This document shows positions 9,924-22,170 of a DNA stretch of 64,000 nucleotides, piece after piece. Below the pieces are notes generated by a model. The model saw only the letters and a list, made by a program, of their open reading frames with translations, searched no databases and was not told the origin of the DNA. The position numbers were made by a program, and so were the translations under genes. Numbering within the stretch: position 1 is the first letter of the stretch; every line of letters begins with the position of its first letter. The DNA is taken from NCBI GenBank assembly GCA_022495995.1, contig JAFEMH010000932.1:1-64000 (forward strand), read 5' to 3'. The stretch comes from Adenophora triphylla var. japonica (taxonomy: Eukaryota > Streptophyta > Magnoliopsida > Asterales > Campanulaceae).

Positions 9924-12900
9924 TCAAAGAATTCTCAACTCAAGGTCATCATAGCCGACTCGGGCTTTATGGTAATCAAAGAGATGTTGTAGCGCTTCTA
10001 TAAACTGCCTGTGTATTTCATCCACCTTCAAACAAACAATGAGAGCGGAGGGAATGAGAAATTCAGCAAAAATTAACCAACAGTTGACACACTAAATGTA
10101 AGCTTAACAATGGCTACCATCAGCATGAAAAACAATGGATCAGGCCTCAGATTTTGTGATGTGCCTATCTACACCTAGCTGCAGGTTACATAAACTCTTT
10201 ACCTCTTCTATGGTGGGCGATGGGTTTCTTTTTACGTGGATTGGTTTACCAACCACCACATGCATTGGCTGTCGGAAGGGCAATGGAGACCTGTAAATAG
10301 AAAAAATTAAAAAGGAAACGGCAAAGTTAGCCATTGAGAATATATTTAAACATAACAGGCATCAAGAGATCCAATTCATGCCCATGCACACGTACAAGTT
10401 GCAGAAATATCAATCACAAAAAAATAAAAAAAATACGAGCGCCCATATTGACTCCATGAGATTGAGAAGAATCCTTCTCAGTAGCATAAACCAGTGGCGA
10501 AGACAGGATTTAAGGAGAAGGGGTCGAAAACCTACATAATTTTTTCCCCACGCAGTAGTTGTACGGACTGAATTCCATAAATACAAAATTCATTACGGAG
10601 GTCTAAAGAATTTGGTGCAATACATAACTAAAAGCAAAAGTTTCTAGCTAGATAGAAATGTATTCAATTATCTTTTTTTTAAAAAAAAAAAAAAACATCC
10701 ACAAAAGTATAACTTTCGACAATATAAAAATTTTAATAACAATTTTTTTGAATTACTTAAACCGTTAAAAAAGGAAAATTATAATTTCAAAAAATTTAAA
10801 ATTTGCTCTTAATCAGAAGAAAAGTTTAAATTATTTTCTACGTTCATTTGGGGACGGAGATATTTTGTTTCAAAATTATTGTTCAATTTTTTAAAAATTT
10901 GCTCTAAATCAAAAGATAAATTAAATTCATTTTCAACATTTATTTGGGGACGGAGAGAATTGGTAACTTTTCTATTCCTTTGGTTCTTACTTCTTACCTT
11001 CAACTTTATTCTTCTATATTCAATACTAATTATTCACAAAAAAAAAAAATCAAATACCTCCATAATAAATGTCGCACTTGACTTGTCAATGATTATAATG
11101 GTTTATAATGAATGTGTTTTACTTATTGATATTACTTGTACAATGCTAATATTATACTTAAGCTATTTCCTTTTTTAGAAACACGACATCCATTTTGAGA
11201 AAAACCAAAATAAAAAGTGACATGTATTATGGGACGGAGTGAGTAACTTCAAATCCATTTTGAGAAAAACCAAAATAAAAAGTGTGACATGTATTATGGG
11301 ACGGAGTGAGCAACTTCAAATCTGTTTATACAAGGGGGTCAAATTAAAAATATAGTGCAAGTTTTCTTTTGCTGAAAGGGGGGACAGACTTTACAACATT
11401 TACAATTTTACTCTATTTTAATTTTTTTATTACAAATATAGCACTAGTAATTTTTATTTTATTTTTAAACATGGGGGTCAGCCGACCCCCATCACTTTAC
11501 CTTAGTGTCGCCACTGGCATTAACCTCCTATACTAATGGGAATTCAGCTTGTTAGGAAACGGATAAACACTTTGGTTCAAATCTATTGTAAAGGGCACTT
11601 ATTTTCAAATGGAAGGAGTAAGATATTGCAAATAATGTGTAGATTGTTGAAAAGACCAAAGATGGTTATAATCATCACATCTTAGAATAATCAACTTGCA
11701 GCTGTATGGTTCGAACATACCCAAAGATGCCCCAGAAGACTATGGGTGTGAACTTGATAGCCCTAGCAAACTGCAGAAACAATTTTCCAGCAGGCTTCCA
11801 CCACTTGTAAACATTGGACTGCACCAATTTGAGAAGGAAAAAAAAGAGAGGAAGAACATTAGCGATTCAACAATTTCATACTCCCCCCGTCAAATGTCGC
11901 ACTTTCAATTTTAGTTTGTCCCAGAATAAGTGTCACACTCCTAATAAGGAAACAAACTTGTTACAATTCTACTATGGTACAAGCCATAAACAAACAAGTA
12001 AAACACATTCCTTAAAATCATTGACAAGGAGACAAATGATTTTTATCGTTGATTGTAATCAGATTGTGGCACTTAAAACTAGGGAAACCCAAAAATAATT
12101 AACGAAGACAGAAAGTTACCTGCCCAAAGGCAAAAACTGGAACCAAGGGAGAACCTGTCTCCATTGCCACGCGTACAAACCCTTTTCTCCTTTTAAGAAA
12201 GGCAACCTACAAGAGAAGAGAAGAGAAGAAGAGAAGTGTAACATAAGAGAACAACAAAAACAGAGCATTCCTCAAACATCGAAAAGGAGAAAGTTTACAT
12301 GAAAACATCAAAAATAATTTTTAGATGTTCATTCGGATAATTAAATCAACCTAAAATTGTTGCTTTGAGAAAATAGAAGCATAAACAAGACTTCAACAAG
12401 CATCTTAATTAGGGATGGCAATTTAACCGAACCAGATCCGTACCGAATGCGATCCGATCCGAAAAAATCGGATATGGTTTCAATTTTTTATGACCCGATC
12501 GAATTCGGATCGGGCTCGGTACCACTGTCGATCCGGTCCGAACCCGACCCGATCACATATGCATAAGTTGGAATTTATGTTTTAGCCCCTTATGTTTTTA
12601 GAAAATACAAATGCCCCTATGTATACCTATGTATATAAGAAAAATTTAGGGTTTTGGAGAGAGAAAATTAGGGCTCTCTCTCACTATCCGCTCCTCTCTC
12701 TGCTGGCGCTCCTTTCTCTCCCTCCCCGCTCGTTTCTCTCTCTCCTGCGGCGACGTTACAGTACAGACTTTACAGTTCTTCCACTTCCTCGGTGAATCCA
12801 GTCCTCCTTTCTCTCCTGCGGCGCATTGCAGCGGGTAGCGGCGCCATTACAGCTCTTCCACTTCCTCGGTTCCTCCGGGTCTCCTTTCTCTCTCCTGCGT

Positions 12901-15900
12901 CGTCGATTGATTGAAGATTTGTAAGTTCTGTCTTTAATTTTGGTTGCACATTTTATTTAGAATTTTTAACTGTATTATCTCCCGCCAAGAATCTTATTTT
13001 GTTTGATGTGAGCATTCAGGTGAAGATATTTAGCAGCCTAAGTACATCTGCTTATCCTATTGGCTTTGGAGAAGGTGTAGAAGTTACTTTCCACCGTGCT
13101 CTTTTACTAAGGTAAATGTAATTCTGAATCTGTTGGATGATTTCTCTTTGCTCAAGATTTGGTTTATGACTTTAGGTTCACTTTCTTTTCCTTGAAATTT
13201 CATTTACTGCCTCAGCTCACATATATAGCAGCAGTATTAACTAGTTGAACTGGATCAATGTGTTTACATCTTTAGGTCCTAATTTGAAGAGGGCACCTTC
13301 AAATCGTGGACAGCTTCGGATCGGATCGGAGCTCGAATCGGACACCTTCGGATCGGATCGGGTTCGGTAAATGGTTTATAGTGATCGGATCGAGTTCAGA
13401 TTAGGTCGGATCAGATCCGAACTCGTTGCCATCCCTATAATGAAGATGACACTAGGTGAAATCTAGTGCACATCACTACAATTAATACATGCATTTGTGT
13501 GTGTCTGTGTGAGAGAGGGAGGGAGGCGCAGGTGTATTTCTTTCTCAATACAAATAAAAATATGGGGATAAAGCTTAGAGAGACTGTAAATCTGTAATCA
13601 ACAGGTCAACATACTCTGGTATACTCCCTCCCTCCCATATAATATTTCACAAATGTGTTTCGCACGGAAATTAAGAAAATGTGTTAGTGGTGTAAGTGTT
13701 GTGAGTATGAAAAGTGAGAGAGAAGGTGAGGTAGGGAATAGTAAGTTGATTGGTGTTGTGAGTATAAAAGTAAAGTAGGAGAGATAATGAGTGGGAGGAA
13801 TAGTAAAGATTATTTGCCATTTTAGAAAAGTGAAATCTTATATGGGACGGAGGGATTATATGTGCCTTTTTTTTTTTTTTTGCCAGAAGTGATACAACAA
13901 CAAGCTGGTAAATTTAAGGGAGTATGTTTAGTTAAATTTTAGAGCTCCCGAACAAAAGGGATAGTCTTGGCTCAATCATCAGGCTGCTCCATTGTGACTT
14001 GGAGTTAACAGGTTCAAACAACAAGAACCATCATTTGCAAGACTACATAGCAGACCATCTTTGTTTTTTCTTATTCAAGGCTAACTACCAAACAATCAGA
14101 AATATGTATTCCCTTCCCTAAACAAGTCTCTTTCAAAAAAAGAATTCCCTAATCATGATACATTCCTCTACCTAAAAAAGTGACCCCTTTGTTTTCAAAA
14201 GGATGCCCCTAAGCAAGTCTCCTATTTTAAAACAAGATACTAAATTCACCTTTAACAAATACTTCATTTTCCAATGGGTTTAATTTCATTTTCAACCATT
14301 GTACTTTATCTCGACTTTCACTTCAACCACTATACTTTGTTTTTAGCACGAAAACTACAAAAGTTTTGGAAAACTATCATTTTAGCCACAAATTCGCGAA
14401 TTAAGGCACAAATTTGTGGCTAAAGTTGATAGTTTTCCAAAACTTTTGTGGTTTTCGTGCCAAAAATAAAGTGTGGTGGTTGAAGTTGGAGTAAAGTACA
14501 ATGGTTGAAAATGAAATTAAACCATTTCCAATGTGTATATGTGCAATACTAGTAAGTTTTTGTTTGGTACAAAAACATCATAATTCCTTTTCATTCTATG
14601 TACACTATCATGAATAGAATTTGTTTTGTAACATCACGTGGAATGTACTGGTTATTGTTGTAACGGTAGAAACGGTACTTAAGTACTTTTGCTAATAAAA
14701 TAAAATTGCACAACGTCAGTTTTTTCAAAGCATGGACACTCATTTAGGGACAAAGGAAAGATACATCAGATGAGTAATGAGAAATAAACCTCTGAAGCAT
14801 GCTCCATGTAAAATGCCTCTTGCACTCCACCTGGAACTACGATGCAACTATAACCAGATGCTAATAGAGATTTAAAATTCTTCCTTGTTGCTGGTGATAA
14901 TCCAAGCCACGTCCATATGTGCCTGAGAAATGGTGTATAGAACACCTGAACAAAGTTTTTTTTTTAACTAATCAGATGTTAAATTCAGAATATCAGCATG
15001 AAACTTTATAAAGAGACAATTTCTTACAGCAGTACTTGCAAGGACTTTAATTTTTGTAAGAGGCATGAACCCTGTAAGGTCTGCAAGTGCAACAACTCCA
15101 ATTGGCCAAACCGAATGAGGCTCAAACCCAAAAACTGCACAAAAGCTAGCCCAAGTTAATTAACTTCAAACAGCAAAAATTAAGCACAGTGAATAGCCCA
15201 AGAAGCCGATAGAAGCTTTGCCAAAAACATCCTACGCCTATCATAGAAGTGCATTGAAAGTATCAATAATATTAAGGGGGAAACTAGTTTAATCACAATA
15301 ATATTTTACTTTAGATGGGCCCTTTGAGTGGAATGATAAACATAAAAAAGCATAACTCAATTCAAGAATTATCACAAAGTCGTGATTATGTATATTTAAT
15401 GTCAATAATGTTCCTAAAGATTATATAACAAGGCTAGTTTTGTGAAACAAAAGAAGTTATGAGCTCTAGAAAACATTGAAGTGAGTTGATTGTGTTTCTT
15501 GATTAATGTAACATTATTAAAATGGCAAAGGTAAATGACAACAGGAAGAATTTGTAGATAACCACTTCATTTCAATGGGTAATCGATTAAATAAACCTTG
15601 AAATAACCAAAAGGTCATTTAAATTTCATTCTCAATCTCAAAACCGGAACACTTATATGAGCCTCATACATCGAGAACATTAATGGCAAAGGTAAATGAC
15701 AACAGGAAAAATTTGTCAGAGTACTAAACGTAGTTAACTTGTCCATTCAATCTCAAAAACAAAGCACTACTACAATAAGTCTTATGCAATGAGAATATTA
15801 ACAGAAAAGGTAGATGACAACAAGAGAAAACAGTCTAATGTGATATAAACCAAGACGATCTTGACAAGAAATTTTAACAGCAGAACAAGTGATCTCATTT

Positions 15901-16803
15901 AGTTAAAAATTTAACAAAAACAGCCTCAACATACAAAATTGCTGTCATTTTCAGGATAATAATCACGTACAACAATTACAGCAAATACCCAAACAAATAA
16001 ACAAAGTCCCGTTACCATAAGCTTGATCAGGATCAAAGGCTTTTATATCTTCTACATGTAGAGACACCGGAAAATACCCACAAGCATGCTTACATATGAA
16101 TCTGAAAGAACAAGCAACAAAAGTTACTAAATCACCAGCAACATACTTTCCATTAGAATAGAACTACTAACAAGTGATCCCAGACATTTGAAGCAACCAC
16201 AACTAATGATAAGCTTAGTCCAGAAATTGTTAACAATTGCTAGCCAGAGCCTTTAGGAGGATCAAGATTAGAAATATTCTAGCATTTTCCAAAAATGAGT
16301 TCTGAGATTCAGCTAAACCTAAGAGAAAAATTAATTTAAAATTACAATAAATAAACTGGAATTGAGTTAGGAACTAGAAAAAGTTAAGTAGAAAGAAGTA
16401 GCAAAACCTGGCTAACTTTCTGCCTGATTTACTCTTTTCATTAATTGGGATCACCATAAAAATCACTAGCAAACACAACACCCTGAAAAACATAAACAAA
16501 ATTTTCAATTCCTATGCTAATCGAAGAGTAATAAAAATTAAAAATGGTGTGTGTGAGTGTGTGTGTGTGTGAGAGAGAGAGAGAGAAAACTGACAGTAAG
16601 ATTTTGCATAGAGGGAGGAAACAGAAAGAAGCCAAGAGAATAGCAATGATGAAATGAACTGAACCGAGCCACACTATCAGAGCTAAAATTGTTTGAATTA
16701 GTGGCCCCTCCGTTCCCTTGAACACCGTCGGCGTTAACTCCGACACATTTCCCGGCGGTTGTGGATGTAAGATTCCGCTGGTCTCCTCCTCATGGGCTGC
16801 CAT
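9924..16803 (-). CDS. DGAT2: Diacylglycerol O-acyltransferase 2, copy A (nine exons)
   Basis: Transfers an acyl group from acyl-CoA to sn-1,2-diacylglycerol, the last step of triacylglycerol synthesis, in the ER membrane. Exons, 5' to 3' on minus: 16803-16595, 16482-16408, 16101-16016, 15134-15028, 14945-14790, 12206-12120, 11818-11721, 10290-10203, 10025-9924. All borders are GT-AG and the joined frame is 1008 nt (335 aa). Residues about 38-83 form two hydrophobic segments ([14 protein letters not shown].., [13 protein letters not shown]). E128-P-H-S131 is the plant form of the DGAT2 active-site motif. PGGVQE is at 197-202, RKGFVR at 218-223 and VPVFAFGQ at 233-240. The C-terminus LELRIL resembles the ER-retrieval tail described for tung DGAT2. 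Length and nine-exon layout fit plant DGAT2. Introns 5 and 7 hold several transposons, but no exon is broken. Confidence 0.95.
10492..11516. mobile_element. Non-autonomous hAT-type element in DGAT2-A intron 7
   Basis: The ends are CAGTGGCGAAGACAGG and (reverse complement) CAGTGGCGACACTAAGG. Flanking 8-mers GCATAAAC and GCATTAAC match at seven of eight positions, as expected for an old hAT target duplication. The 1025-bp interior is AT-rich and carries no transposase. It includes a 65-bp tandem duplication. Confidence 0.75.
11188..11320. repeat. Tandem duplication, two units of ~65 bp
   Basis: ATCCATTTTGAGAAAAACC through GGGACGGAGTGAG occurs twice head to tail inside the hAT-type element, with small differences. 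The GGGACGGAGTGAG end resembles a Stowaway terminus. Confidence 0.85.
12411..13436 (+). mobile_element. hAT-like element (AGGGATGGCAA ends) carrying a gene fragment, in DGAT2-A intron 5
   Basis: The ends are AGGGATGGCAA and TTGCCATCCCT. Subterminal blocks on both sides are made of CGGATCGGATCGG-like and GACCCGATC-like repeats. Between them, 12570-13300 is gene-like rather than repeat-like (see next entry). A clear 8-bp target duplication is not visible; only TAAT is shared at the two edges. The element lies opposite to the DGAT2 reading direction. Confidence 0.65.
12640..13111 (+). pseudogene. Captured host-gene fragment with splice signals
   Basis: A CT-rich 5'-UTR-like stretch (12660-12920) ends at a consensus donor GTAAGT at 12921. 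After an AT-rich 98-bp intron-like gap ending TTCAG, a 92-nt exon (13020-13111) reads [31 protein letters not shown] and stops at a GTAAATG donor. The phase is open throughout. I do not recognise the parent gene. The fragment lies between the terminal repeats of the surrounding element, so capture by a transposon is the simplest reading. Confidence 0.55.
13624..13856. mobile_element. Stowaway-type MITE in DGAT2-A intron 5
   Basis: The ends are CTCCCTCCCTCCCATATAA and (reverse complement) ATCCCTCCGTCCCATATAA, with TA on each side. The interior GTGAGTATGAAAAGTGAGAG phrase is shared with the other ~280-bp MITEs in this window. Confidence 0.85.
13955..14060 (+). mobile_element. SINE-like fragment in DGAT2-A intron 5
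   Basis: CTTGGCTCAATCATCAGGCTGCTCC through CAGGTTCAAACAA and TTTGCAAGACTAC matches a stretch in DGAT2-B intron 5 (52066-52150). GGTTCAAAC resembles a polymerase III B box. I see no defined 3' tail or target duplication. Confidence 0.45.
14277..14524. mobile_element. Long-hairpin MITE, MULE-type target duplication, DGAT2-A intron 5
   Basis: The element is almost one inverted repeat. GGTTTAATTTCATTTTCAAC at the left is answered by GTTGAAAATGAAATTAAACC at the right, and the arms continue to within about 20 bp of the centre. The 9-mer TTTCCAATG occurs on both sides (14268-14276 and 14525-14533), a size typical of Mutator-like elements. Confidence 0.85.
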
Positions 16804-17214
16804 GATTCGAGTAAAGAATGGATTTTTAGTGGATTGAGAAGTGGGTTCTAGAGGTGGAGGAGGAGGGAGGTGGGATGAGTGGGTTTTTGCGTTGGAAGGA
16901 GCACCGTCGTTCCGCCGCCGTGAGTGGTGGAAATTAATGCACTCGATTAGTTTTTGAAATTTGAACCAGATAATTCAGTTTATTAATAGGTCTCAAATTT
17001 CAGTGTTCCACTCTTTTTTTCTTCCCCTATTATATTTTGCTATTTTTATCTATATTACAATACAACTCAAGAATAACCGCCACACAAAGAGTGGTTCAGA
17101 TTCAATTTCACAAAAGACAAAGAACGGTTAGGATTAAATCTGAAAAAAAAAACTTCCCACTTGATGCACCGGATATTAACTCTCTCCTCTCTTCCCCTAA
17201 CCCAATATACAATA
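16804..17214. promoter_or_regulatory. DGAT2-A 5' flank
   Basis: The DNA upstream of the start codon is GC-richer for about 120 bp, then AT-rich. I see no convincing TATA box. A phrase AAAGAGTGGTTCAGATT (17086-17102) has a diverged partner beyond the AT array near 17858. Confidence 0.35.
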
Positions 17215-17380
17215 TTATATAATATTTTTTATATTATAATATATATATTATATATTATATACTTTTATATATATATATATATATATATATAATTTCTATA
17301 ATATATATTATATATATTATATATTTATATATTTATGTATATTATATTATATAGCATATATATTATATTATATATATTTA

Positions 17381-17477
<97 letters not shown>

Positions 17478-17563
17478 TTTTATATATTTATATACATATT
17501 ATATATATTTATATATATAATTTATATATTATATCATATTTATATATACAATATATATATATA

Positions 17564-17652
<89 letters not shown>

Positions 17653-17661
17653 AGTATATTA

Positions 17662-17723
<62 letters not shown>

Positions 17724-17794
17724 TATATATATAATTTATATATTATATTATATATATATTTATATATATAATATTATATTATATTATATATATT

Positions 17795-17837
<43 letters not shown>

Positions 17838-17855
17838 TATATATATTTAAAGATA
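17215..17855. repeat. Long (AT)n microsatellite array
   Basis: About 640 bp consists almost wholly of TA dinucleotides with scattered TTATAT and TTTATAT interruptions. Frames through it (such as the YIYIYI peptide) are not genes. Confidence 0.97.
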
Positions 17856-18457
17856 AAGAGTGGCTAGGATTGTGTTTCGAGAAAAGATAAAGAGCGGCCA
17901 AGATTGATTCTCACCACCAACATCAGTTTTAACTTTTTTTATTTTCAACCGTTGATTTTATTTTCAATTTGTTTGATCATACGGCTGTAGATTTACGATT
18001 TCTATTTCCATAAATAATCCCTCCATCACGAGACTTTTAGTCAAATTGCAATAATTATAACTATTAATTTAAATAGAAAATTATAATTCTTATTAAAATC
18101 TAAAAATGATTATTGAAAATATTATTAATTGTGTTATAATAAAAAATTAAATTTTTAAAAGAATCACTATTTTTTATTTAAATTATTAATCAAAGTTACA
18201 TCAATTTGACTAAAATTTTTCATTTAAGTGGGACGGTACAGGAGTATGATAATGTAGTAATAGTATACATAACTATTATTTGGAAATTGGCATGCACCAA
18301 AATTTTCAATTCAAATCTAAATGGAAAGAAAACAAGCAAGTGATATGGTTGTGTGTACCGACTGTCTGACTTTCTCTCAATTTACAATTTAACTGACGTG
18401 GATTTTAGTTACTTTTGTAAAATATACTTTTTAAAAATAAAAGTGTGTAGATCCGAT
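17856..18457. other. AT-rich intergenic DNA
   Basis: It starts with a phrase related to 17086-17145 (AAAGAGTGGCTAGGATTG) and continues as AT-rich sequence. GGGACGGTACAGGAGTA near 18230 resembles a MITE end. No gene is seen. Confidence 0.4.
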
Positions 18458-18458
18458 T

Positions 18459-18716
18459 GCTCCCTTTATTTCGCATAATCAACTCAATCAAATTTTGACA
18501 TATTTTTATAAAAAAAAAAATGAATAATTTAATAGAAAAATATAGATATTTCCATGAAATTCTAAAAATTGTTATTGATAGTATTTTTAACGGTAAAACA
18601 ATAAAAAAATTTATAATTGCATAAAAATATCTAAATTTTCATAAAATTACAGTCAAAATTCGATTGATTTGACTATTAAAGTCAAAGTGATCTAATTTTT
18701 CGAGACGGATGGAGTA
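18459..18716. mobile_element. Stowaway-type MITE, diverged
   Basis: The left end CTCCCTTTATTTCGCATAATC pairs with a right end ending TTTTCGAGACGGATGGAG before TA. An internal AATCAAATTTTGAC/GTCAAAATTCGATT pair supports a hairpin. Confidence 0.6.
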
Positions 18717-19083
18717 TTTGCTTTTATAATCTGTTGCAAATAAAAAAATGATGTTATATTTTCAAGTCATATATAATGGACATTTTTTTTAAGGGACAAT
18801 TTGATTATTTCACATGATATATTACCCGGAGTTAGTTTCCTGACTAACTTTCGTTAGCCAAAATGCATATTTTGACCATTAAAGTCAAAGTAATCTAAAT
18901 TTTTCGAGATGGAGGGAGTATTTGTTTTTATAATCTGTTGTAAATAAAAAAAAATATGATATTATATTTCCGAGTCATATATCATGGACATCTTTTTTTT
19001 AGGAATAAATTGATCATTTCACATGACATATTACCCAGAGTTAGTTACATGACTAACTTCCGTTAGTCAAAATGCATATTTTG
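18668..19083. repeat. Tandem duplication of ~205 bp
   Basis: The segment from TTTGACTATTAAAGTCAAAG to CAAAATGCATA recurs directly, starting near 18871, with scattered substitutions. It takes in the right end of the preceding MITE, so the duplication came after that insertion. Confidence 0.8.
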
Positions 19084-20130
19084 ATCTTAATTTAACGCAA
19101 TACTCCCTCTACTTCTATTTCGAATAATCTTACCAACTTTGTCATCTAGAGCGTCTTATTGATAAGTCTCATTTTCTATGAACGAAAGTATATAATATTT
19201 ATTTATTAATGGGACTCACTTTTAATACTTATATCGACTATTGCCTTACTATTTTCTATCTCATTTTCTCTCTCCTACCCACTCACAACACCTCAGTGTA
19301 TCTTCGAATGGAAAAATCCTCATGGGAGGATGTAAGTTTTTGTGTCATTGTTGTAAATTAAGTAGAAAGAAAAGAACAAAAGAGAAACATAACCAAGAAG
19401 CAACAACATTGAGAGCCAAGAACAAAGATAAATTCCTTCAAACATATCTATAAAAAACCCTACAGATACACGAACAAACAAAAATGAGAAAAAAAAAAGA
19501 ATACTATACGTCAATTGCAGTCATGCCTATGATTAGTTGTCTTTTTATTTTGGAAGGTATATGTTGAATAAGAATACAAGGGTGGATGAGTGTTGTTATT
19601 TTTTTAGGTTAAAAATGAATAGAAGAGTGAGTGTATGAAGTTTACATAAAGGAGTGTAGGGTTGGGTGGGTTACATAGTAATAGTTGGAGTGAGTGTTTT
19701 GAATGGAAGAGGGGTGGGATTGGAAAGTGGTTGATGAAACAGATTGACGAGGGTACTAATTCGGTTATTCTTCAACTCTTAAAACTTTTGATAGTATGGA
19801 TTTATCTTATTAGTACAGTAGCTTAAGAAAAGGCTTCATACATGAGTATAGAAACTATTTCTGTTGATAGGTAAATGACATTGTATGCTGATCAAAAATT
19901 TTTCCATCATCTTATTACAGACTATATTATTTTTTGAGTTGTCCACTTCTGAAACTCGAAATTTGAGAGCGTATGTGCATGGGGTTTTTGCCTGATCTAA
20001 TATTATGGTTCTAAGCTCGGGGAAGATCCGACTTAGTAACTTCCTATTTTGACACATAACCAACTCTCTCTTGAACTCTCCTAAAGCGTTTTGGCTATAG
20101 CTTGGTCGGAGGCACATTGTGTGGGTGGGG
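19084..20130. other. Gene-free region with one lone MITE end
   Basis: ATACTCCCTCTACTTCTATTTCG near 19104 looks like one Stowaway-type terminus, but no partner end was found. No coding or RNA feature could be supported. Confidence 0.45.
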
Positions 20131-20156
20131 TGGGGGGTTTGGCTATGGATTTACTT

Positions 20157-20190
<34 letters not shown>

Positions 20191-20219
20191 TTTATGTTAG
20201 AGAGAGAGAGAGAGAGAGA
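20131..20219. repeat. GT and GA microsatellites
   Basis: (TG)n at about 20160-20186 and (AG)n at 20200-20219, in G-rich surroundings. Confidence 0.9.
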
Positions 20220-20844
20220 GCTGGTGGGTGGTGGGGGTTCATGGGGTGTGAGGGGTGCATATAATATATGTTTATTATGTAGAAGATGCTTCATGTATGG
20301 TGACTCATATAGAGTGCTTAAAGTTTTCTATTTTTTATCGATCACCTAAATCCCAAATGTTTCAGATTTGTATTTGCCTCCTTTTTCTTTTTCTTTTTGT
20401 TTGTTTGTGTGTGGTGGTGGGGGTGGCGATTGATGGGGTGAGGGTGGATGTGGATATGGATAGTACAGAATGAAGATGCTTTATTTGTATAATATTTTTT
20501 TCATATGATGTACTTAATGTTTTCAATCATAAAATGTTGAAGCTATATCATTGAAAACTTTCCAATGCCATAAATAGGTAGATTCTCAGTTTTCGCTTTT
20601 CTTTTAATCACTTTTTCGGCATAATTTGTCTCTTTGTTTTCAGGTTAGTTTTGATGATTTTACATAGAAGGTGGCGGGTACTCGATAGTGAAAAATAAAG
20701 TAGGTTGAAGGTGATGAGAAAAAACTAATGATAGATTAGGGGTACTGATCCGTGCGGTCCGCACGGGGGGTCTGTACTAGTAATTTTACAATTTACATAA
20801 ATTTATTTATTTATAATTTTAATAAAAATGTAAGAGTTGATCTT

Positions 20845-22170
20845 ATAAAAAACTAGTTTTTTCTTAAGATAAGAAAAAACGTGTTTTCAAAATAAACGGT
20901 GGCAATTTTGTAATTACTGACAACCATGCTCAAAATAAACGGTGGCATTTTTGTAATTACTGACAATCATGATAAATGCCAGTGTTAATATTACAAATGA
21001 CCAGTGATTTCATACTGACATTTTATAAACATGAAACTGGCACTTTTTACACGGGCACTTTTAAATACATGAACTGGCACTCTTCACACTGGCACTCTGT
21101 TACACTAACACTGACACTTTGTTACACTAATATTTTTGCTGGCTCTCAAAAATACAAGTACTGGCATTCAAAAATACATGGACTGGCATTTGAAAACACA
21201 TTTACCGACACTCAAAAATGCATATACCGGCACTCAAAACACCGATAATTATTTTTGCCGATATTCAAAAAACATGAACTGGCATTCAAAAAAACATGGA
21301 TCGGCATTCAAAATTACAAGAACCGGCATTCAAAAATACATTGACACTCGCCACACACTTACTGGCACTCTATTATACACTAACTGGCACTCCAAAATAC
21401 ATGGACTGGCACTCCAAAACACATACACTGGCATCTAATTACCCAGTCCACCAATGCATCAAATTCTCAAACTGGTACTCAAATACTTATAAACTGGCAT
21501 TAATTTACACTAAAACTGGCACATAAAATCCCTAACACTGGCACGTAAATAACACGGCAAATCAAACTCTCTCTCACTAAACGCAAATCAATCTCTCTCT
21601 CTCTAAACGCAAATGAGAGAACCTTCTCTCTCTAATCGTTAATCTCGGTTGAACGGCCTAGGATCTAGAACAGAGGAAGACGGCAATTGCAATTGTAGGT
21701 GTGTTGAACGGACTTGCATCTGGAACAGAGGAGAAATTGTCGACGGGTGAACGTGTTTGGCGCAGGGGAGAAGACGCCGGTGTTGGTCTAGAGAGAAATT
21801 GGGAGAGATTAGGTCGCCGGTTGGATTAGAGATCGGAGAGGGATTGATTGAAGAAGAATGTGGTTTTCGCCGATTGATTTGGGTGAAGGAAATTGGCGTT
21901 GGTCTTGGATTGAGGGAGAATTAGGTTTGGTTGAGGTCGCCGGTGGGGAAGAGGCTTGGTTGAGGGATTTGGTCCGGCAATGGAGGTTGGGCTTGGAGAA
22001 GAAGAAGACGCAGGAAGGGCTCCTTTGCGTATAGAGAGAGAGAAGAGAGAAAGTAATTCCGAATAGAGAGAGAAAGAGAGAGAGCTGTGTTAACTGCTTA
22101 TAGATTATAGATGAAGACGGTAAAACACGTTTTTTGTTAAGTTAACAAAAAACGCATTTTTTACAAGTTT
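20845..22170. mobile_element. TIR element with internal CTGGCAC minisatellite (family X, copy 1)
   Basis: The left end (about 20851-20888) reads ACTAGTTTTTTCTTAAGAT then AAGAAAAAACGTGTTTTC. The right end (about 22119-22165), reverse-complemented, reads GCGTTTTTTGTTAACTTAAC then AAAAAACGTGTTTTA. Each end is itself palindromic. The interior holds a minisatellite (20985-21560), then a CT-rich leader-like stretch and a GC-richer block (21640-22030) that looks gene-derived but has no long frame. A second copy of the family occurs at 39.0-40.4 kb. Confidence 0.6.
20985..21560. repeat. Minisatellite of CTGGCAC/CTGGCATTCAAAAATACA units
   Basis: More than twenty irregular units of about 15-25 bp begin with (A)CTGGCAC or (A)CTGGCATT, followed by CAAAAATACATGA-like or TTTGTTACACTAA-like tails. 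The short frames across it follow the repeat and are not genes. Confidence 0.9.

Noticed and set aside
17335..17520. 61-codon frame rich in YIYIYI
   Set aside because: Read-through of the AT dinucleotide array, not a gene.
20976..21526. Overlapping 76-100-codon frames with W-H-S repeats, resembling a repeat protein
   Set aside because: They follow the CTGGCAC minisatellite in all three frames, with no start context or conservation signal.
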